From Calothrix sp. C42_A2020_038 (GTDB lineage Bacteria; Cyanobacteriota; Cyanobacteriia; Cyanobacteriales; Nostocaceae): DNA of 64,000 nucleotides. This document shows positions 17,721 through 28,004 of the stretch, one piece after another; position 1 is the first letter of the stretch; each line of letters starts with the position of its first letter. The notes under the pieces were generated by a model. That model did no database searches. It was not told the origin of the DNA and worked only from the letters and a program-made list of their open reading frames with translations. The DNA lies in the NCBI GenBank assembly GCA_015272395.1, contig JACYLQ010000037.1:40882-104881 (forward strand), read 5' to 3'. Both the position numbers and the translations under genes were made by a program.

Positions 17721-19385
17721 TTACGACAATATTTGTATTAAACTATACTCTTTTATCGTACCAATCACACGATGTGGAATTAAAGATTCTGGTGGTTTAG
17801 TTATTTGACTAGATTGAATCCAAGCGTAGCTATTTGGTGATACTTGCTGAAGTGAATCAACTCTTTGGACAATATTTTTAGTATAGAAATTAACTAACAC
17901 TCCAGTTTTGCCACCAACATCAACTAAGTTGACGGGGGATGATTCGAGGATTTGTGCGATTGGTTCAGTTTGAATGAACTTGCGAAACTCTGGGTTATAG
18001 TCACTAAAGATACCGTTATATCCAGCTACAGCTAAACCAAGCCAAATGGGAATTAACCATCCTGCTAACCAGTAATTTCCGAGAGTGTGAGAATTTTGAA
18101 AACGGTGACGTTGTATCCATACAATAGGTAAAATCAGCCATCCGGCGCCGACTGCTAAAATAATAGCCGCATATTTATGGATTTCTGAATTACCTATAAC
18201 TAATAGAATCACACCTGTAAGTAGTAGAAGTATGCCGATAATGCCAAAGCCGTAACTTAGATAATCGGGGATTGAAGAATTTGCTGATAATATTTTCTTA
18301 GACCCTTGTAATTGATAGTTATTTTTTTGACTAATAATCATTTGGGTGAGTGTATCTAGTCCAATTGCTGCAAGTAAAGCTATAAAAGGGAAAAGGCAAA
18401 GGCTATAGTGTGATAAGCGAGTTGAAACAAGGCTAATTTCGGTAAATAAAATTACTGGCAACCCAACTAATATTGATTTGTATTTAGCTTGCTGGCGCCG
18501 GATAGTGATAAATAAACCAAACAAGGCAAAGAAGAACCACGGGAAGGATTTAGCTGGAACATTCCACATATAAAAAATAATTCCATTTCCACCTCGTTCT
18601 TTTGAACTGACTCGAAAGACAAAATCTAATAGTTGAAAAATACTGCCACTGCCGTAGTGTAAATAACTCAGCCACAACCAAATTAATGTAGGAATCAAAC
18701 CAACTATTAAACCTAAGTATAAGTATGAATTATTTAACAAGCGGTGGCACCTATTTGAGTAAATTAAATATGGAAGTAAAGCTACAATTGGTACAACAAT
18801 CATCAAACTGCGGACTAATAAACCTAAACTACAACATAGCCCACTAGAGAAGCAGCAAAAATTATAAAGATTTTGGTTGTCGTGAGTGTATGATTCCGCT
18901 TTCAATAAAAATAATATTCCCGAAAGTACCAAAAAAACCATACTGACATCGGGAGTACCCAAACGACAATATTGTAACCAAAGAAATTCAACGCAAAAGA
19001 CAGTGGCTGCTAACCAAGCTATTTTTTTATCTAATATAATTCTGCCTATTTCATATAAAATAAATATACTCAGCGTGCCCAAAATCATGCTGGGAAGACG
19101 AACACTAAACTCATTAAGACCAAATAATTTGTAGACAATTGCAATTATCCAATAAATGCCAGGTGTTTTATGATGCGGAGTTGTCCAAGGATGTACCCAT
19201 TGATTAGAATCAAACATTAAGCGGGCACGAATCGCGTAAAGACCTTCATCGTGCGCCATTAAACTATTATTACCAGAACTAAATAGCAGTAATGGTAGTA
19301 TCCAAATTAACAGGCTGATGTAAGGTAGTGCTTGCCAGTATTGAGATTTTAACCAGACGCGAATATTTTTTTCTAAATGCAGCAT
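17721..19385 (-). CDS. Glycosyltransferase family 39 (ArnT/PMT-like) membrane protein
   Basis: MAHDEGLYAIRARLMFDSNQWVHPWTTPHHKTPGIYWI...; multiple TM segments. Confidence 0.85.
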   Translation of the reverse strand: MLHLEKNIRVWLKSQYWQALPYISLLIWILPLLLFSSGNNSLMAHDEGLYAIRARLMFDSNQWVHPWTTPHHKTPGIYWIIAIVYKLFGLNEFSVRLPSMILGTLSIFILYEIGRIILDKKIAWLAATVFCVEFLWLQYCRLGTPDVSMVFLVLSGILFLLKAESYTHDNQNLYNFCCFSSGLCCSLGLLVRSLMIVVPIVALLPYLIYSNRCHRLLNNSYLYLGLIVGLIPTLIWLWLSYLHYGSGSIFQLLDFVFRVSSKERGGNGIIFYMWNVPAKSFPWFFFALFGLFITIRRQQAKYKSILVGLPVILFTEISLVSTRLSHYSLCLFPFIALLAAIGLDTLTQMIISQKNNYQLQGSKKILSANSSIPDYLSYGFGIIGILLLLTGVILLVIGNSEIHKYAAIILAVGAGWLILPIVWIQRHRFQNSHTLGNYWLAGWLIPIWLGLAVAGYNGIFSDYNPEFRKFIQTEPIAQILESSPVNLVDVGGKTGVLVNFYTKNIVQRVDSLQQVSPNSYAWIQSSQITKPPESLIPHRVIGTIKEYSLIQILS

Positions 19386-19567
19386 TAACCTATATATATC
19401 TAAAAAGCTGGCAGTAACGTATTTGCCTTTTTGAGTTGTGTTTTCTAAGATATGTAAGGTGTCCTAACATATCATACAGACCATCTGATTCGCGATAATA
19501 AAAGATACAGATTCCGATATCATAGCTTTTTGTTTTTTGCCAAAACTAGTTATCCTAACGACTTTTT

Positions 19568-20212
19568 ATGCTGCTTAGACCAAATCAACGCACTAAGTTA
19601 GATGACACAGACGATAAGTTATTCTATTCGTTTCCGCGCTTCGTCACCCACGTTGATGAAGGTTTTATTCAACAAGTTACGGATTTATATCGGCAATTGT
19701 TGAAACCGAATACTCGCATATTGGACATGATGAGTAGTTGGGTTTCGCATCTACCCGAAGAAGTACAATTTGCTCATGTCGAAGGACATGGACTGAATGC
19801 TGAAGAACTCGCCCGTAACCCCAGATTAAACCACTATTTTGTTCAAAACTTGAACGAAAATCCGCAGTTACCTTTGAAAGATCAAGATTTTGATGCGGTC
19901 ATCAATTGTGTATCTGTACAGTACTTACAGTACCCAGAAGCAGTATTTTCAGAAATTCACCGCATTCTAAAACCTGGTAGTGTGGCAATTTTCAGCTTTT
20001 CCAACCGCATGTTTTACCAAAAAGCTATCGAAGCTTGGCGTGAAAGTTCAGAGACTCGTCGAATTGAGTTAGTGAAAAGTTATTTTCAAAGCGTACCTGG
20101 TTTTAGTACTCCTGAAGTCATCGCGCGCCAATCCCAAGTTCCTAACTTCTTACAATGGTTAGGTGCAGGTGGTGGTGACCCGTTTTATGCGGTGGTCGCT
20201 TATAAAGAATAA
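19568..20212 (+). CDS. Class I SAM-dependent methyltransferase
   Basis: TRILDMMSSWVSHLP; FDAVINCVSVQYLQYPEAVFSEIHRILKPGSVAIFSFSNR. Confidence 0.85.
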   Translation: MLLRPNQRTKLDDTDDKLFYSFPRFVTHVDEGFIQQVTDLYRQLLKPNTRILDMMSSWVSHLPEEVQFAHVEGHGLNAEELARNPRLNHYFVQNLNENPQLPLKDQDFDAVINCVSVQYLQYPEAVFSEIHRILKPGSVAIFSFSNRMFYQKAIEAWRESSETRRIELVKSYFQSVPGFSTPEVIARQSQVPNFLQWLGAGGGDPFYAVVAYKE

Positions 20213-20216
20213 GGGC

Positions 20217-20344
20217 TAGTGGTTTGTGTCATTAATTTTGGGGAGTTGTGGAACAGGTGTCTCCGCCTGTTCTATTGTTCAGGCAGGGATACCTGAACCA
20301 CAAGAGATTATTTATACTACCAAAACTTTTGACATGAACCACTA
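20217..20344. repeat. MITE-like element with ~25-bp terminal inverted repeats (TAGTGGTTYGTGTCATYAATTTTGG family)
   Basis: TAGTGGTTTGTGTCATTAATTTTGG...CCAAAACTTTTGACATGAACCACTA. Confidence 0.75.
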
Positions 20345-20469
20345 GAAACATAACTCTTAAGCCGTAATTAAGTTGTTTATACTTTCATGACATTAACCAA
20401 CTAACAAGTTAAATTCAATGTGAAGCGTTAGTAAACACGCACGAAGGTGCAGTTTAAGGAGATAATTCG

Positions 20470-20985
20470 ATGTCTTTTCCCCGTATCCGCAGAGTATTAG
20501 TAGCTTTAATGCTATCTGTTGTACTGATCACAACCACAACTGCATGTGAAACAAAGGCGCCGGGACGTTTTGACGCTGTACAGCAAGAAAGTAGTCGTCA
20601 ACGTAGTGGGCAAGCGGTTGCGAAGAATGCAACTCAAGGTAGTGAATTTAATAGGCTATTTCCACCTTCTGGTAGTGGTTATGAGCGTGTGTTTACTCAA
20701 GAGAAGAAAGGTTTTGCAGAAGCGAATTTGAAGAAAGATGGCAAAGTTGTTGCACAACTGGCAGTTTCTGACACTACTAGTACACCTGCAACTGCTGCTG
20801 GCTATTCAGATAGTACAAAGAAAATTGGTGGGTATCCTGCAAAAACATTAGGTAAAACGAAAACTTCAATTTTGGTTGGTAAGTATCAAGTCTCAGCCAT
20901 ATCGAAAGACCCGTCGTTTACCGAAAGTGATAGAGAAGCTTGGATTCAGAAGTTTAATCTAAATGGGTTATCGAGACTGAAATAA
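20470..20985 (+). CDS. Hypothetical lipoprotein
   Basis: Signal sequence with lipobox-like TTTTAC; no recognised domain. Confidence 0.65.
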   Translation: MSFPRIRRVLVALMLSVVLITTTTACETKAPGRFDAVQQESSRQRSGQAVAKNATQGSEFNRLFPPSGSGYERVFTQEKKGFAEANLKKDGKVVAQLAVSDTTSTPATAAGYSDSTKKIGGYPAKTLGKTKTSILVGKYQVSAISKDPSFTESDREAWIQKFNLNGLSRLK

Positions 20986-21034
20986 TTAAGCTCCAAAATC
21001 TAAAAATTTTAAGGAGAGTTAAGGAGACTTTGTT

Positions 21035-21922
21035 GTGAGTAAACCAATTCAAGATTTAGTTGACGAATTACCGACTAGTGGCTTGACAATTTCAATGTTG
21101 AATGCATTAGATTTTGTTGCTCCGGGTGAGTGGCAAAATATAACTGGTTTTGTCAACACAATTCAACATGTGACTGGAGAGTCTGACGACGATGTAATTC
21201 AGCAAATCGGTGAACGGGCAATATATCTTTACAACGATCGCTCGCAGGGATACCAAACTGCGATGTGGTTGTATCAAACAGTCGATAGTACTGATAAAGC
21301 GCTAGGCGCCGCAGCTTTGGCGAATAAAGTAGGTGAAAGCATTTCCCTATTAGGTTTTCTGAATAAAATTACTCCCAAGGCTGATAAAGCTCAAACGATT
21401 GATTTGTGCTTAAAAATCGTTGCTGAGTTGGTAGCGTTTTGTCAAATCAATGGTATTCCAGGTGATAGTATTGGTGACTTCGTTGCCGCATTGGGAGAAT
21501 ACGGTGGTGAGTCGTTTATACGTATGGCTGCACTAGTTTGCGTCGATGGCTTAATTCCTCTAGGTCCCAACTTTATTGATGCCGCAGCAACAAGACTTGG
21601 TGGAATGACACCCAGCGATTTAGAGCAAAATTCAACTTTTAATAACATCAAAGATACTATTCCTGGTAAAGGTTCGGGTGGTAAGCTCGATTTTATTGGT
21701 CAAAGTTTTGATTCCGTTAAAGGCTGGATGAGTAACTTGGTTGTTTCTAAAGACCTTACACCACAAAAGGTTTTAGCTAATTTAAGTAGCTTCATGCAAA
21801 TAGCAGATGATAAGTTAGACTACGTTGCAGCATTCCTCGATATGTCTACAAATTACTATGAGCATACAGGTACCCAAACTCTTGCAAGGCGCCTAATTGA
21901 ACGCGCATTCGCAGAACTTTAG
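21035..21922 (+). CDS. Hypothetical protein
   Basis: Complete 295 aa ORF, GTG start preceded by AAGGAGA. Confidence 0.7.
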   Translation: MSKPIQDLVDELPTSGLTISMLNALDFVAPGEWQNITGFVNTIQHVTGESDDDVIQQIGERAIYLYNDRSQGYQTAMWLYQTVDSTDKALGAAALANKVGESISLLGFLNKITPKADKAQTIDLCLKIVAELVAFCQINGIPGDSIGDFVAALGEYGGESFIRMAALVCVDGLIPLGPNFIDAAATRLGGMTPSDLEQNSTFNNIKDTIPGKGSGGKLDFIGQSFDSVKGWMSNLVVSKDLTPQKVLANLSSFMQIADDKLDYVAAFLDMSTNYYEHTGTQTLARRLIERAFAEL

Positions 21923-21927
21923 TTTGT

Positions 21928-21948
21928 AGGGTGGGCACCGCCCACCCT
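21928..21948. terminator. Hairpin AGGGTGGGC-ACC-GCCCACCCT between convergent genes
   Basis: Perfect 9-bp stem. Confidence 0.6.
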
Positions 21949-21964
21949 GAATATATCAAAACTA

Positions 21965-22783
21965 TTAAGGTAACTTTAAGTTAGCTGTAATCGCACTCAA
22001 AAAAGGTTCAAATACTGCAAGATTTTCATGTTTAGCGAATTTTCCACTTTTACTTGCAGGGTCGTATGCAGTATTAATTACGTATAATTTATCTCCATCA
22101 AAAGCAATATATTTGAGATGCTGTTCCTGAATCCCTCCTTCGCGTTTGATCCCAGTGAATCCATAGCGTAAACCTTGGAGTTGACCGACACTAACTTTTT
22201 GCGGGGGATATCCAGAAAAATTAATTTTATTAGTGTAACTACTTTGACGGTCTTTAGAAATAACTGCGTATTCATCTGTAACCCAGTCACCAAGAGCTGA
22301 AGTTATCTGATTTTGGTAATTGGGATTTTGATAATCAATTTTAATACCCACAGGAATACCAGCATTCATAAGCATTTTTTGAAACCTCTGTTGCTTTGCC
22401 AGTGGATAAATTCCCATCTCGACAGAACCTAAATTTTTACCGTTTGAGGAAATACACAGAAATGGTGCATCCCCATTACATGGCGCCACATTCCAGCCAA
22501 CAGGTGCAATTGTTCTTCCCAACAAACTTTTCCAAACATTACCCGAAAGTGGTTTTGAAGTTGTAACGGTAGTCGCAGCAGAAGCTGTAACTATTGGTAT
22601 CGGGCTAGATTGTGATTGTGTTGGTTGTGGTTGCACATTGTTATCGGAACTGGATTTTTTAAAAACAGATTTCAAGATGAACGGTGATAGTGCAAGTAAA
22701 ATAAGACCGATTAATAGATGATAGACTCGCAACAAATTTTCTCCTTTCGCGTGCTGTATTTTAGCCTGTTGTATTTTTAACAT
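21965..22783 (-). CDS. Hypothetical protein with N-terminal TM segment
   Basis: Complete 272 aa ORF; hydrophobic N-terminus then low-complexity linker. Confidence 0.65.
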   Translation of the reverse strand: MLKIQQAKIQHAKGENLLRVYHLLIGLILLALSPFILKSVFKKSSSDNNVQPQPTQSQSSPIPIVTASAATTVTTSKPLSGNVWKSLLGRTIAPVGWNVAPCNGDAPFLCISSNGKNLGSVEMGIYPLAKQQRFQKMLMNAGIPVGIKIDYQNPNYQNQITSALGDWVTDEYAVISKDRQSSYTNKINFSGYPPQKVSVGQLQGLRYGFTGIKREGGIQEQHLKYIAFDGDKLYVINTAYDPASKSGKFAKHENLAVFEPFLSAITANLKLP

Positions 22784-22809
22784 TGCAATATCAAATAAAG
22801 ATACAACTA

Positions 22810-22839
22810 AACCCGCCCATAGAAGTATACGGGCGGGTT
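22810..22839 (-). terminator. Probable terminator of rpsU
   Basis: AACCCGCCC...GGGCGGGTT stem just downstream of rpsU on the minus strand. Confidence 0.6.
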
Positions 22840-22884
22840 AAATAAAATACAGGAATATTAAACCAAGCTAGATTCGACTCACCG

Positions 22885-23082
22885 TTACTTGAAATGCTGG
22901 CGCATTCTGCGGTTTTGCTTACGGCGTGCAACCGCTTTGCGCTTGTGCTTCTGCAAGGGAGTCTCAAAGTGACGCTTGGTTCTAACATCCTGAAGAATGC
23001 CAGCTTGCGACACTTGACGCTTAAATCTCCGCAAAGCTGATTCTATACCTTCGTTCTCACCTAAAACTACTTGCGTCATCAC
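22885..23082 (-). CDS. rpsU: 30S ribosomal protein S21
   Basis: [55 protein letters not shown]. Confidence 0.92.
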   Translation of the reverse strand: MMTQVVLGENEGIESALRRFKRQVSQAGILQDVRTKRHFETPLQKHKRKAVARRKQNRRMRQHFK

Positions 23083-23206
23083 TGCAACTCCTTATATCTG
23101 TGGATATTCTAACTCTTAGTGGGCAATAAAAACCAGCAGTTTCTAACGATTAATTGGAACTGCTGGGAACTACAATAGTAAAATCTTGTGGCTATCTGTT
23201 ACCAAC

Positions 23207-23512
23207 TTAGTAGCGGCGACCACCACCGCGATTTCCACCACCCCAACCTTCGCGCGATGAGCTTCTTTCTTCACGAGGTCTGGCTTTGTTTACTTTCAAA
23301 TCACGTCCCATCCATTCTGCTCCGTCCAAAGCTTCAATTGCTGCGTCTTCTTGCGAGCTGCTTTCCATCTCAACAAATGCAAATCCGCGCATCCGACCTG
23401 TCTCACGGTCAGTGGGTACCTTAACGCTACTAACTCTTCCATATTCAGCAAAAACACGTTTTAAATCATCTTCTGTAACTTGATAGGATAAGTTACCTAC
23501 ATAAATAGACAT
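23207..23512 (-). CDS. RNA-binding protein with RRM and glycine-rich tail (Rbp)
   Basis: MSIYVGNLSYQVTEDDLKRVF...RMRGFAFVEM RNP motifs, GGGNRGGGRRY tail. Confidence 0.93.
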   Translation of the reverse strand: MSIYVGNLSYQVTEDDLKRVFAEYGRVSSVKVPTDRETGRMRGFAFVEMESSSQEDAAIEALDGAEWMGRDLKVNKARPREERSSSREGWGGGNRGGGRRY

Positions 23513-23809
23513 TGGGATCTCCAAAATCGGGACACATGGAGAATTAGATTCGGAGAAACCGTTTTAAAAGCTAAAATGATTTTCACAACCGAATATAAAT
23601 CTTAGATAGGTAGTATAGCAGATTATCCTAGTCAGATGCTCTGTTTTTACGCATACCTTTACATCGTATTCGGGTCAGGGCAAGTCCTACAGGCACGCGC
23701 ATACCGTATTGTTACATCTCGATAATAATCGCTTAATATCAATTTAAAAATCAGTTAGAGGCGCCGCATGAGGGCACCCCTACATGATAACTAACTTGTT
23801 AACTTTGTC

Positions 23810-24622
23810 TTATGCTTCTTCCCACAGTTTACGTACATAATCCGGTAACCAGCTAGCTATTTCCTGAACACGTTCTTGAGAAAGTTCATCCTTGGTCGCA
23901 GAAAATACAGCTTTTACGACTTGCTCACGGTCTACTTCATGTGAAAAACCGCTTTCATTCGCAACGCGGAATAAGAAGCGATCTGAATCAATTTTGAAAA
24001 TCCCTGGACCTTGCCAAGGTGGACGAACACGGCTTAGAAGACCTACAATTGGGTTTGTATCATGCCATAAATCAGCAATTTCCATTTGCAGCGATTTGTC
24101 TTCTGTTGCAGGTAATGCTTCCTTATGTAATTCTGACTCGACACGGTCAGCTGCTTCAGTCGTCATCAAGTCCCGCATGACTCTGAAGACAACTTCAGTT
24201 ATATCTCTAGCATCAAAGATGTCTTCTATACCACCTTTCAACATTACCTTTTCTAAAAATGGCATATCTTTAGCGTTGATAGGAGGTGTCGGTTCACCTG
24301 ATGCTTTTTCTAACTCGGCTTCAATTCTGCTTAATAATTTACGTCCTTTGTCACCAATTTCTGCTGCTTTAAACTTAATTGGTTCTGGATGAAGTATTTC
24401 TTCTGGCAATTTTTCAGGTTCTGCGTAAGCATTACCAGTAAATTCTGCTTTGATAAAATGATTTTGATTGAGATAGTCTAAGTGTCCTAAAAGGTCAGCC
24501 TCACTTACACCTAGACCAGTTAAATCAGAATTATCTAATTTAACTTCATGCATTTCTTGTCCACCTTCACTAATCTTTTTCAGAATAGTGTAAATAACAT
24601 CTTTCCGAATTGTAATTGGCAT
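23810..24622 (-). CDS. YjcQ-like N-terminal plus DUF2267-like C-terminal hypothetical protein
   Basis: MPITIRKDVIYTILKKISEGG... and EVVFRVMRDLMTTEAADRVESEL. Confidence 0.65.
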   Translation of the reverse strand: MPITIRKDVIYTILKKISEGGQEMHEVKLDNSDLTGLGVSEADLLGHLDYLNQNHFIKAEFTGNAYAEPEKLPEEILHPEPIKFKAAEIGDKGRKLLSRIEAELEKASGEPTPPINAKDMPFLEKVMLKGGIEDIFDARDITEVVFRVMRDLMTTEAADRVESELHKEALPATEDKSLQMEIADLWHDTNPIVGLLSRVRPPWQGPGIFKIDSDRFLFRVANESGFSHEVDREQVVKAVFSATKDELSQERVQEIASWLPDYVRKLWEEA

Positions 24623-24694
24623 TTAACCCTCCGCAGAAATATTGAATTAATACTTACACCAACTTGTAGGTAGTAGGCTTTGACCTACTGGTCT

Positions 24695-24805
24695 GTCTGA
24701 TTTTTCACGGCATGTTTAAAACCTCTCCCCTTCTTCCCGCATCTGGAAAGGGGGTTGGAGGTTAGATTTTACGTTGGTTTTTCCACATAACGTGAAAAGT
24801 CAGAC
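24695..24805. repeat. MITE-like element with GTCTGAYTTTTCACG termini
   Basis: GTCTGATTTTTCACG at 24695-24709 and CGTGAAAAGTCAGAC at 24791-24805 (14/15 complementary). Confidence 0.7.
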
Positions 24806-24812
24806 TGGTCTA

Positions 24813-25005
24813 TGTCATCAGTTTTGGTGGGTTAGCTTGCAACGGATGAGTAATTTGTTATAACCAAAGTCTAATTTTATAAAATCAATTATCCCTTCGA
24901 GTTCGCCAGTTTGGCGGAACCCAAACCGACACCGCGCTGCCTGGTCTCACCGTTACATCCGTTCCTAATCTTTTTACACCACAAAATTAATAACACGAAC
25001 CACTA
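24813..25005. repeat. Copy of the TAGTGG-type TIR element with nested GCAACGGATG/CATCCGTT inverted repeat
   Basis: tgtcatcagttttgg...gcaacggatg...catccgtt...aaaattaataacacgaaccacta. Confidence 0.65.
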
Positions 25006-25203
25006 CCCTACAAATTGGTTATGACGCGAACAGCAAAACTTTAATTAGCGACTAAATCGTTTAAGTATTACTATCTAAGTCTTTAAGTTATGTAAAAACG
25101 CAAGGTATCAACATCTACCAGTGGTAATACTGTAAAATCTACCAATAGTTTGAATGATGACCAATTGACTAAAAAACAAAGAATCTAAACGAAACATTTA
25201 CAT

Positions 25204-26955
25204 TTATGTTTTATCTTTTCCTAGTTGCAAAGCATAAAGGTTTGCATACACTCCATTTTGAGCAATCAGTTTGGCATGGGTACCTTGTTCGATAATTTGC
25301 CCTTGTTGAATAACCATTACTTGATCTGCTTTAGTTACAGTACTAAGGCGATGGGCAATAACCAAACTGGTACGATTTTTGAGAATTTTGGCTATTGCGT
25401 CTTGTACTAATTCCTCTGTACGAGTATCAATACTGCTAGTTGCTTCATCTAAAATTAAAATTCGTGGGTCAACTAATACTGCACGGGCAATACTAATCAA
25501 TTGCCTTTGTCCTTGGCTGAGGGTAACGCCACGGGCGCCGACAACAGTATCATAACCTTGAGGTAGTGTGATAATAAACTCATGAATATTCGCTATCTTC
25601 GCTGCTGCTTCAATTTCTATACTTGTTGCATCCGGGCGCCCAAAAGCGATATTCTCAGCGATTGTACCACTAAATAAAATCATGTCTTGAAGCACAATAC
25701 CAATCTGACGACGTAAAGATGCTTGCGTGACTTTACGGACATCAATACCATCAATTTTGACGGCACCGCTAGTAACGTCGTAAAACCGTAAAATCAAGTT
25801 TATAATTGTACTTTTACCCGCTCCTGTAGGGCCAACAAGTGCTATCATTTGTCCCGGCGCCGCATTGAAACTAACACCTTTAAGTACGGTTTGATTAGGT
25901 TTATAGCCAAACGAAACATTCTCAAACCTAACTTCACCCCGAATGGGTGGCATTTCTACTGCATTAATGTCATCTTTAAGCTGTGAAGGTTCATCCAAAA
26001 GTAAGAAAATTCGCTCAAGTCCAGCCAATGCTGATTGTGCTTGCGTGTAGAACTGACTAAGAATTTGGATAGGTTGAAAAAACTGCTGCACGTAAAGAAG
26101 AAATGCTGTCACTGTTCCCACTGTCATCTTACCCACCACTGCAAGATAACCACCATATGCCAAAATTCCACTAAGTGAAAGCGTATTTAATAAATCAATT
26201 GTTGGTAAAAATGCCGCTGTCAGAGCTACTGCTTGAATATTTGCATCTCGGTTAGCCGCATTCAAACCTTGAAAATCAGCTATATTACGTTCAATTCGAT
26301 TAAATGCTTGCGCTTCCCGAACGCTACTTAAGTCTTCCTCCAATCGACTTGATAATTCACCTATACTAGTACGAGTTAAACGAAACTTTGCGCGCGCCAA
26401 ACCACTAAACAAAGTAGTAACAATAATTACTAGTGGCACTAATATGTTACTTAATAACCCTAGCCGTAAATCCACAGCTAGCATTGCTAAAGCAATTCCA
26501 ACTAAACTAAATAAACTGCCAACGATTTGAGCAATCGCGAATCCAAAAACCTGATTAACAGTACTAACATCATTGAGCAAGCGACTCATCAAGTCTCCTG
26601 CTGAACTTGTGTCAAAGAAGCTTAATGGTAATGATTGTATTTTTATAAAAATATCTTGACGAAGTTGGGCAAGTACATTTTGAGTTATCCAGTTGGTGCG
26701 AAGAATATGTCCACGAAATGCCAAAAAGCCAACCAAATACACACCTAGTACAAAAACTAGCATTTGCATCAGCCCAGAGAAATTACTTTTGGCAATGAGA
26801 TTATCAATTGACCAACCAATCAAAAAAGGCGCCAGTCCTTGAGATAAGGCGCCTATAGAAACGAAGAAAACAGCAACAGGAATTTGACGACGGTAAGGAA
26901 TCAAATATTGGGCAAAACGTCGCAATGTCGAAGGTTGAGAGTTGAGAGCAGTCAT
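25204..26955 (-). CDS. ABC transporter ATP-binding protein/permease
   Basis: Walker A GPTGAGKST, signature LSQGQRQL, Walker B ILILDEATSS, N-terminal TMD. Confidence 0.93.
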   Translation of the reverse strand: MTALNSQPSTLRRFAQYLIPYRRQIPVAVFFVSIGALSQGLAPFLIGWSIDNLIAKSNFSGLMQMLVFVLGVYLVGFLAFRGHILRTNWITQNVLAQLRQDIFIKIQSLPLSFFDTSSAGDLMSRLLNDVSTVNQVFGFAIAQIVGSLFSLVGIALAMLAVDLRLGLLSNILVPLVIIVTTLFSGLARAKFRLTRTSIGELSSRLEEDLSSVREAQAFNRIERNIADFQGLNAANRDANIQAVALTAAFLPTIDLLNTLSLSGILAYGGYLAVVGKMTVGTVTAFLLYVQQFFQPIQILSQFYTQAQSALAGLERIFLLLDEPSQLKDDINAVEMPPIRGEVRFENVSFGYKPNQTVLKGVSFNAAPGQMIALVGPTGAGKSTIINLILRFYDVTSGAVKIDGIDVRKVTQASLRRQIGIVLQDMILFSGTIAENIAFGRPDATSIEIEAAAKIANIHEFIITLPQGYDTVVGARGVTLSQGQRQLISIARAVLVDPRILILDEATSSIDTRTEELVQDAIAKILKNRTSLVIAHRLSTVTKADQVMVIQQGQIIEQGTHAKLIAQNGVYANLYALQLGKDKT

Positions 26956-27071
26956 TTAACAAAACGTAAGGACGGTTAACCAATATCCTTATTGTGAACG
27001 AAAAATCAATCTAAACCGCGACTACAATTTTCCTGATGGAAGTACGGCTTACCATATAAAAATCGATTTTG

Positions 27072-27992
27072 CTACCTCTTCCATTGCTGCAAGATATACG
27101 AATAAAACCAATCTTTATCAACTTTGTCCATCGCTAAAATCTTTCTTCCTCTTTCAACAATTTTAGTTCTGCCTTGACTTATACCTGTGGCAATAATTTC
27201 TGTTTCTACTTCTTTGACTTGAAATGCTTCCGGATCAGCTAAATACGAAGTTGCTAGCACATCCCAAGCGTAATAATCTTGGGAAATTACTAGTGCGTAG
27301 CATTGCCCTGCTAAATCAGAAACATCATACTGGCGCTGTTTGCCTATCTTTTGTACAAATTCGGGTGTAACCGGAACATTGTTAGTAATGTCTAACGAAC
27401 ATAGAATTATTTTAATTGAGCTTTGCCAGACGCGCGCAACAGCAAATGGATCCCAGTAAGCATTCCACTCGGCAGAACCATCTTGTCCCGACTCCCAGTT
27501 TTTCTCAACGTTACCAGGTACATTTAAGGCACCACCCATCCAAACTAGGCGCCGAATTTTGGTTTCAACATCCGGTGCTTGCTCTAGTGCATACGCAAGG
27601 TTTGTCAAAGGACCTGTTATTAATAAAGTTATAGGTTCAGATGCTTCCCGTAACGCGCGTATCATAAAATCTTGACCCGGTTGAGGAATTAGGGGCGTGA
27701 TATATTTATCGTGCTGATTGAGAATCGGCAGGTTATCAATTACAAAAGAATCACGACGATAAAGATAGGGAAAAGCGTTAACACCACGTACAGTACTTTC
27801 AGCAACAGGAATATCAGACTTTCCCATCAAGTCTAAAATTTTGCGTGTAGCACTGACTGCTGGCTGAATGTAACAGTCAGCAGGGGTAACAATAACACCA
27901 ATTATCTCTATATTTTCCATCGTCATTAGCAGCATGAGGGCAAGAAAATCATCAACGGCGCCATCATGGTCGAACAAAACAAGTTCTTTCAT
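27072..27992 (-). CDS. Nucleoside hydrolase
   Basis: DHDGAVDDFLALMLL; LITGPLTNLAYAL; VWMGGAL. Confidence 0.9.
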   Translation of the reverse strand: MKELVLFDHDGAVDDFLALMLLMTMENIEIIGVIVTPADCYIQPAVSATRKILDLMGKSDIPVAESTVRGVNAFPYLYRRDSFVIDNLPILNQHDKYITPLIPQPGQDFMIRALREASEPITLLITGPLTNLAYALEQAPDVETKIRRLVWMGGALNVPGNVEKNWESGQDGSAEWNAYWDPFAVARVWQSSIKIILCSLDITNNVPVTPEFVQKIGKQRQYDVSDLAGQCYALVISQDYYAWDVLATSYLADPEAFQVKEVETEIIATGISQGRTKIVERGRKILAMDKVDKDWFYSYILQQWKR

Positions 27993-28004
27993 AAAAGATA
28001 ACTC

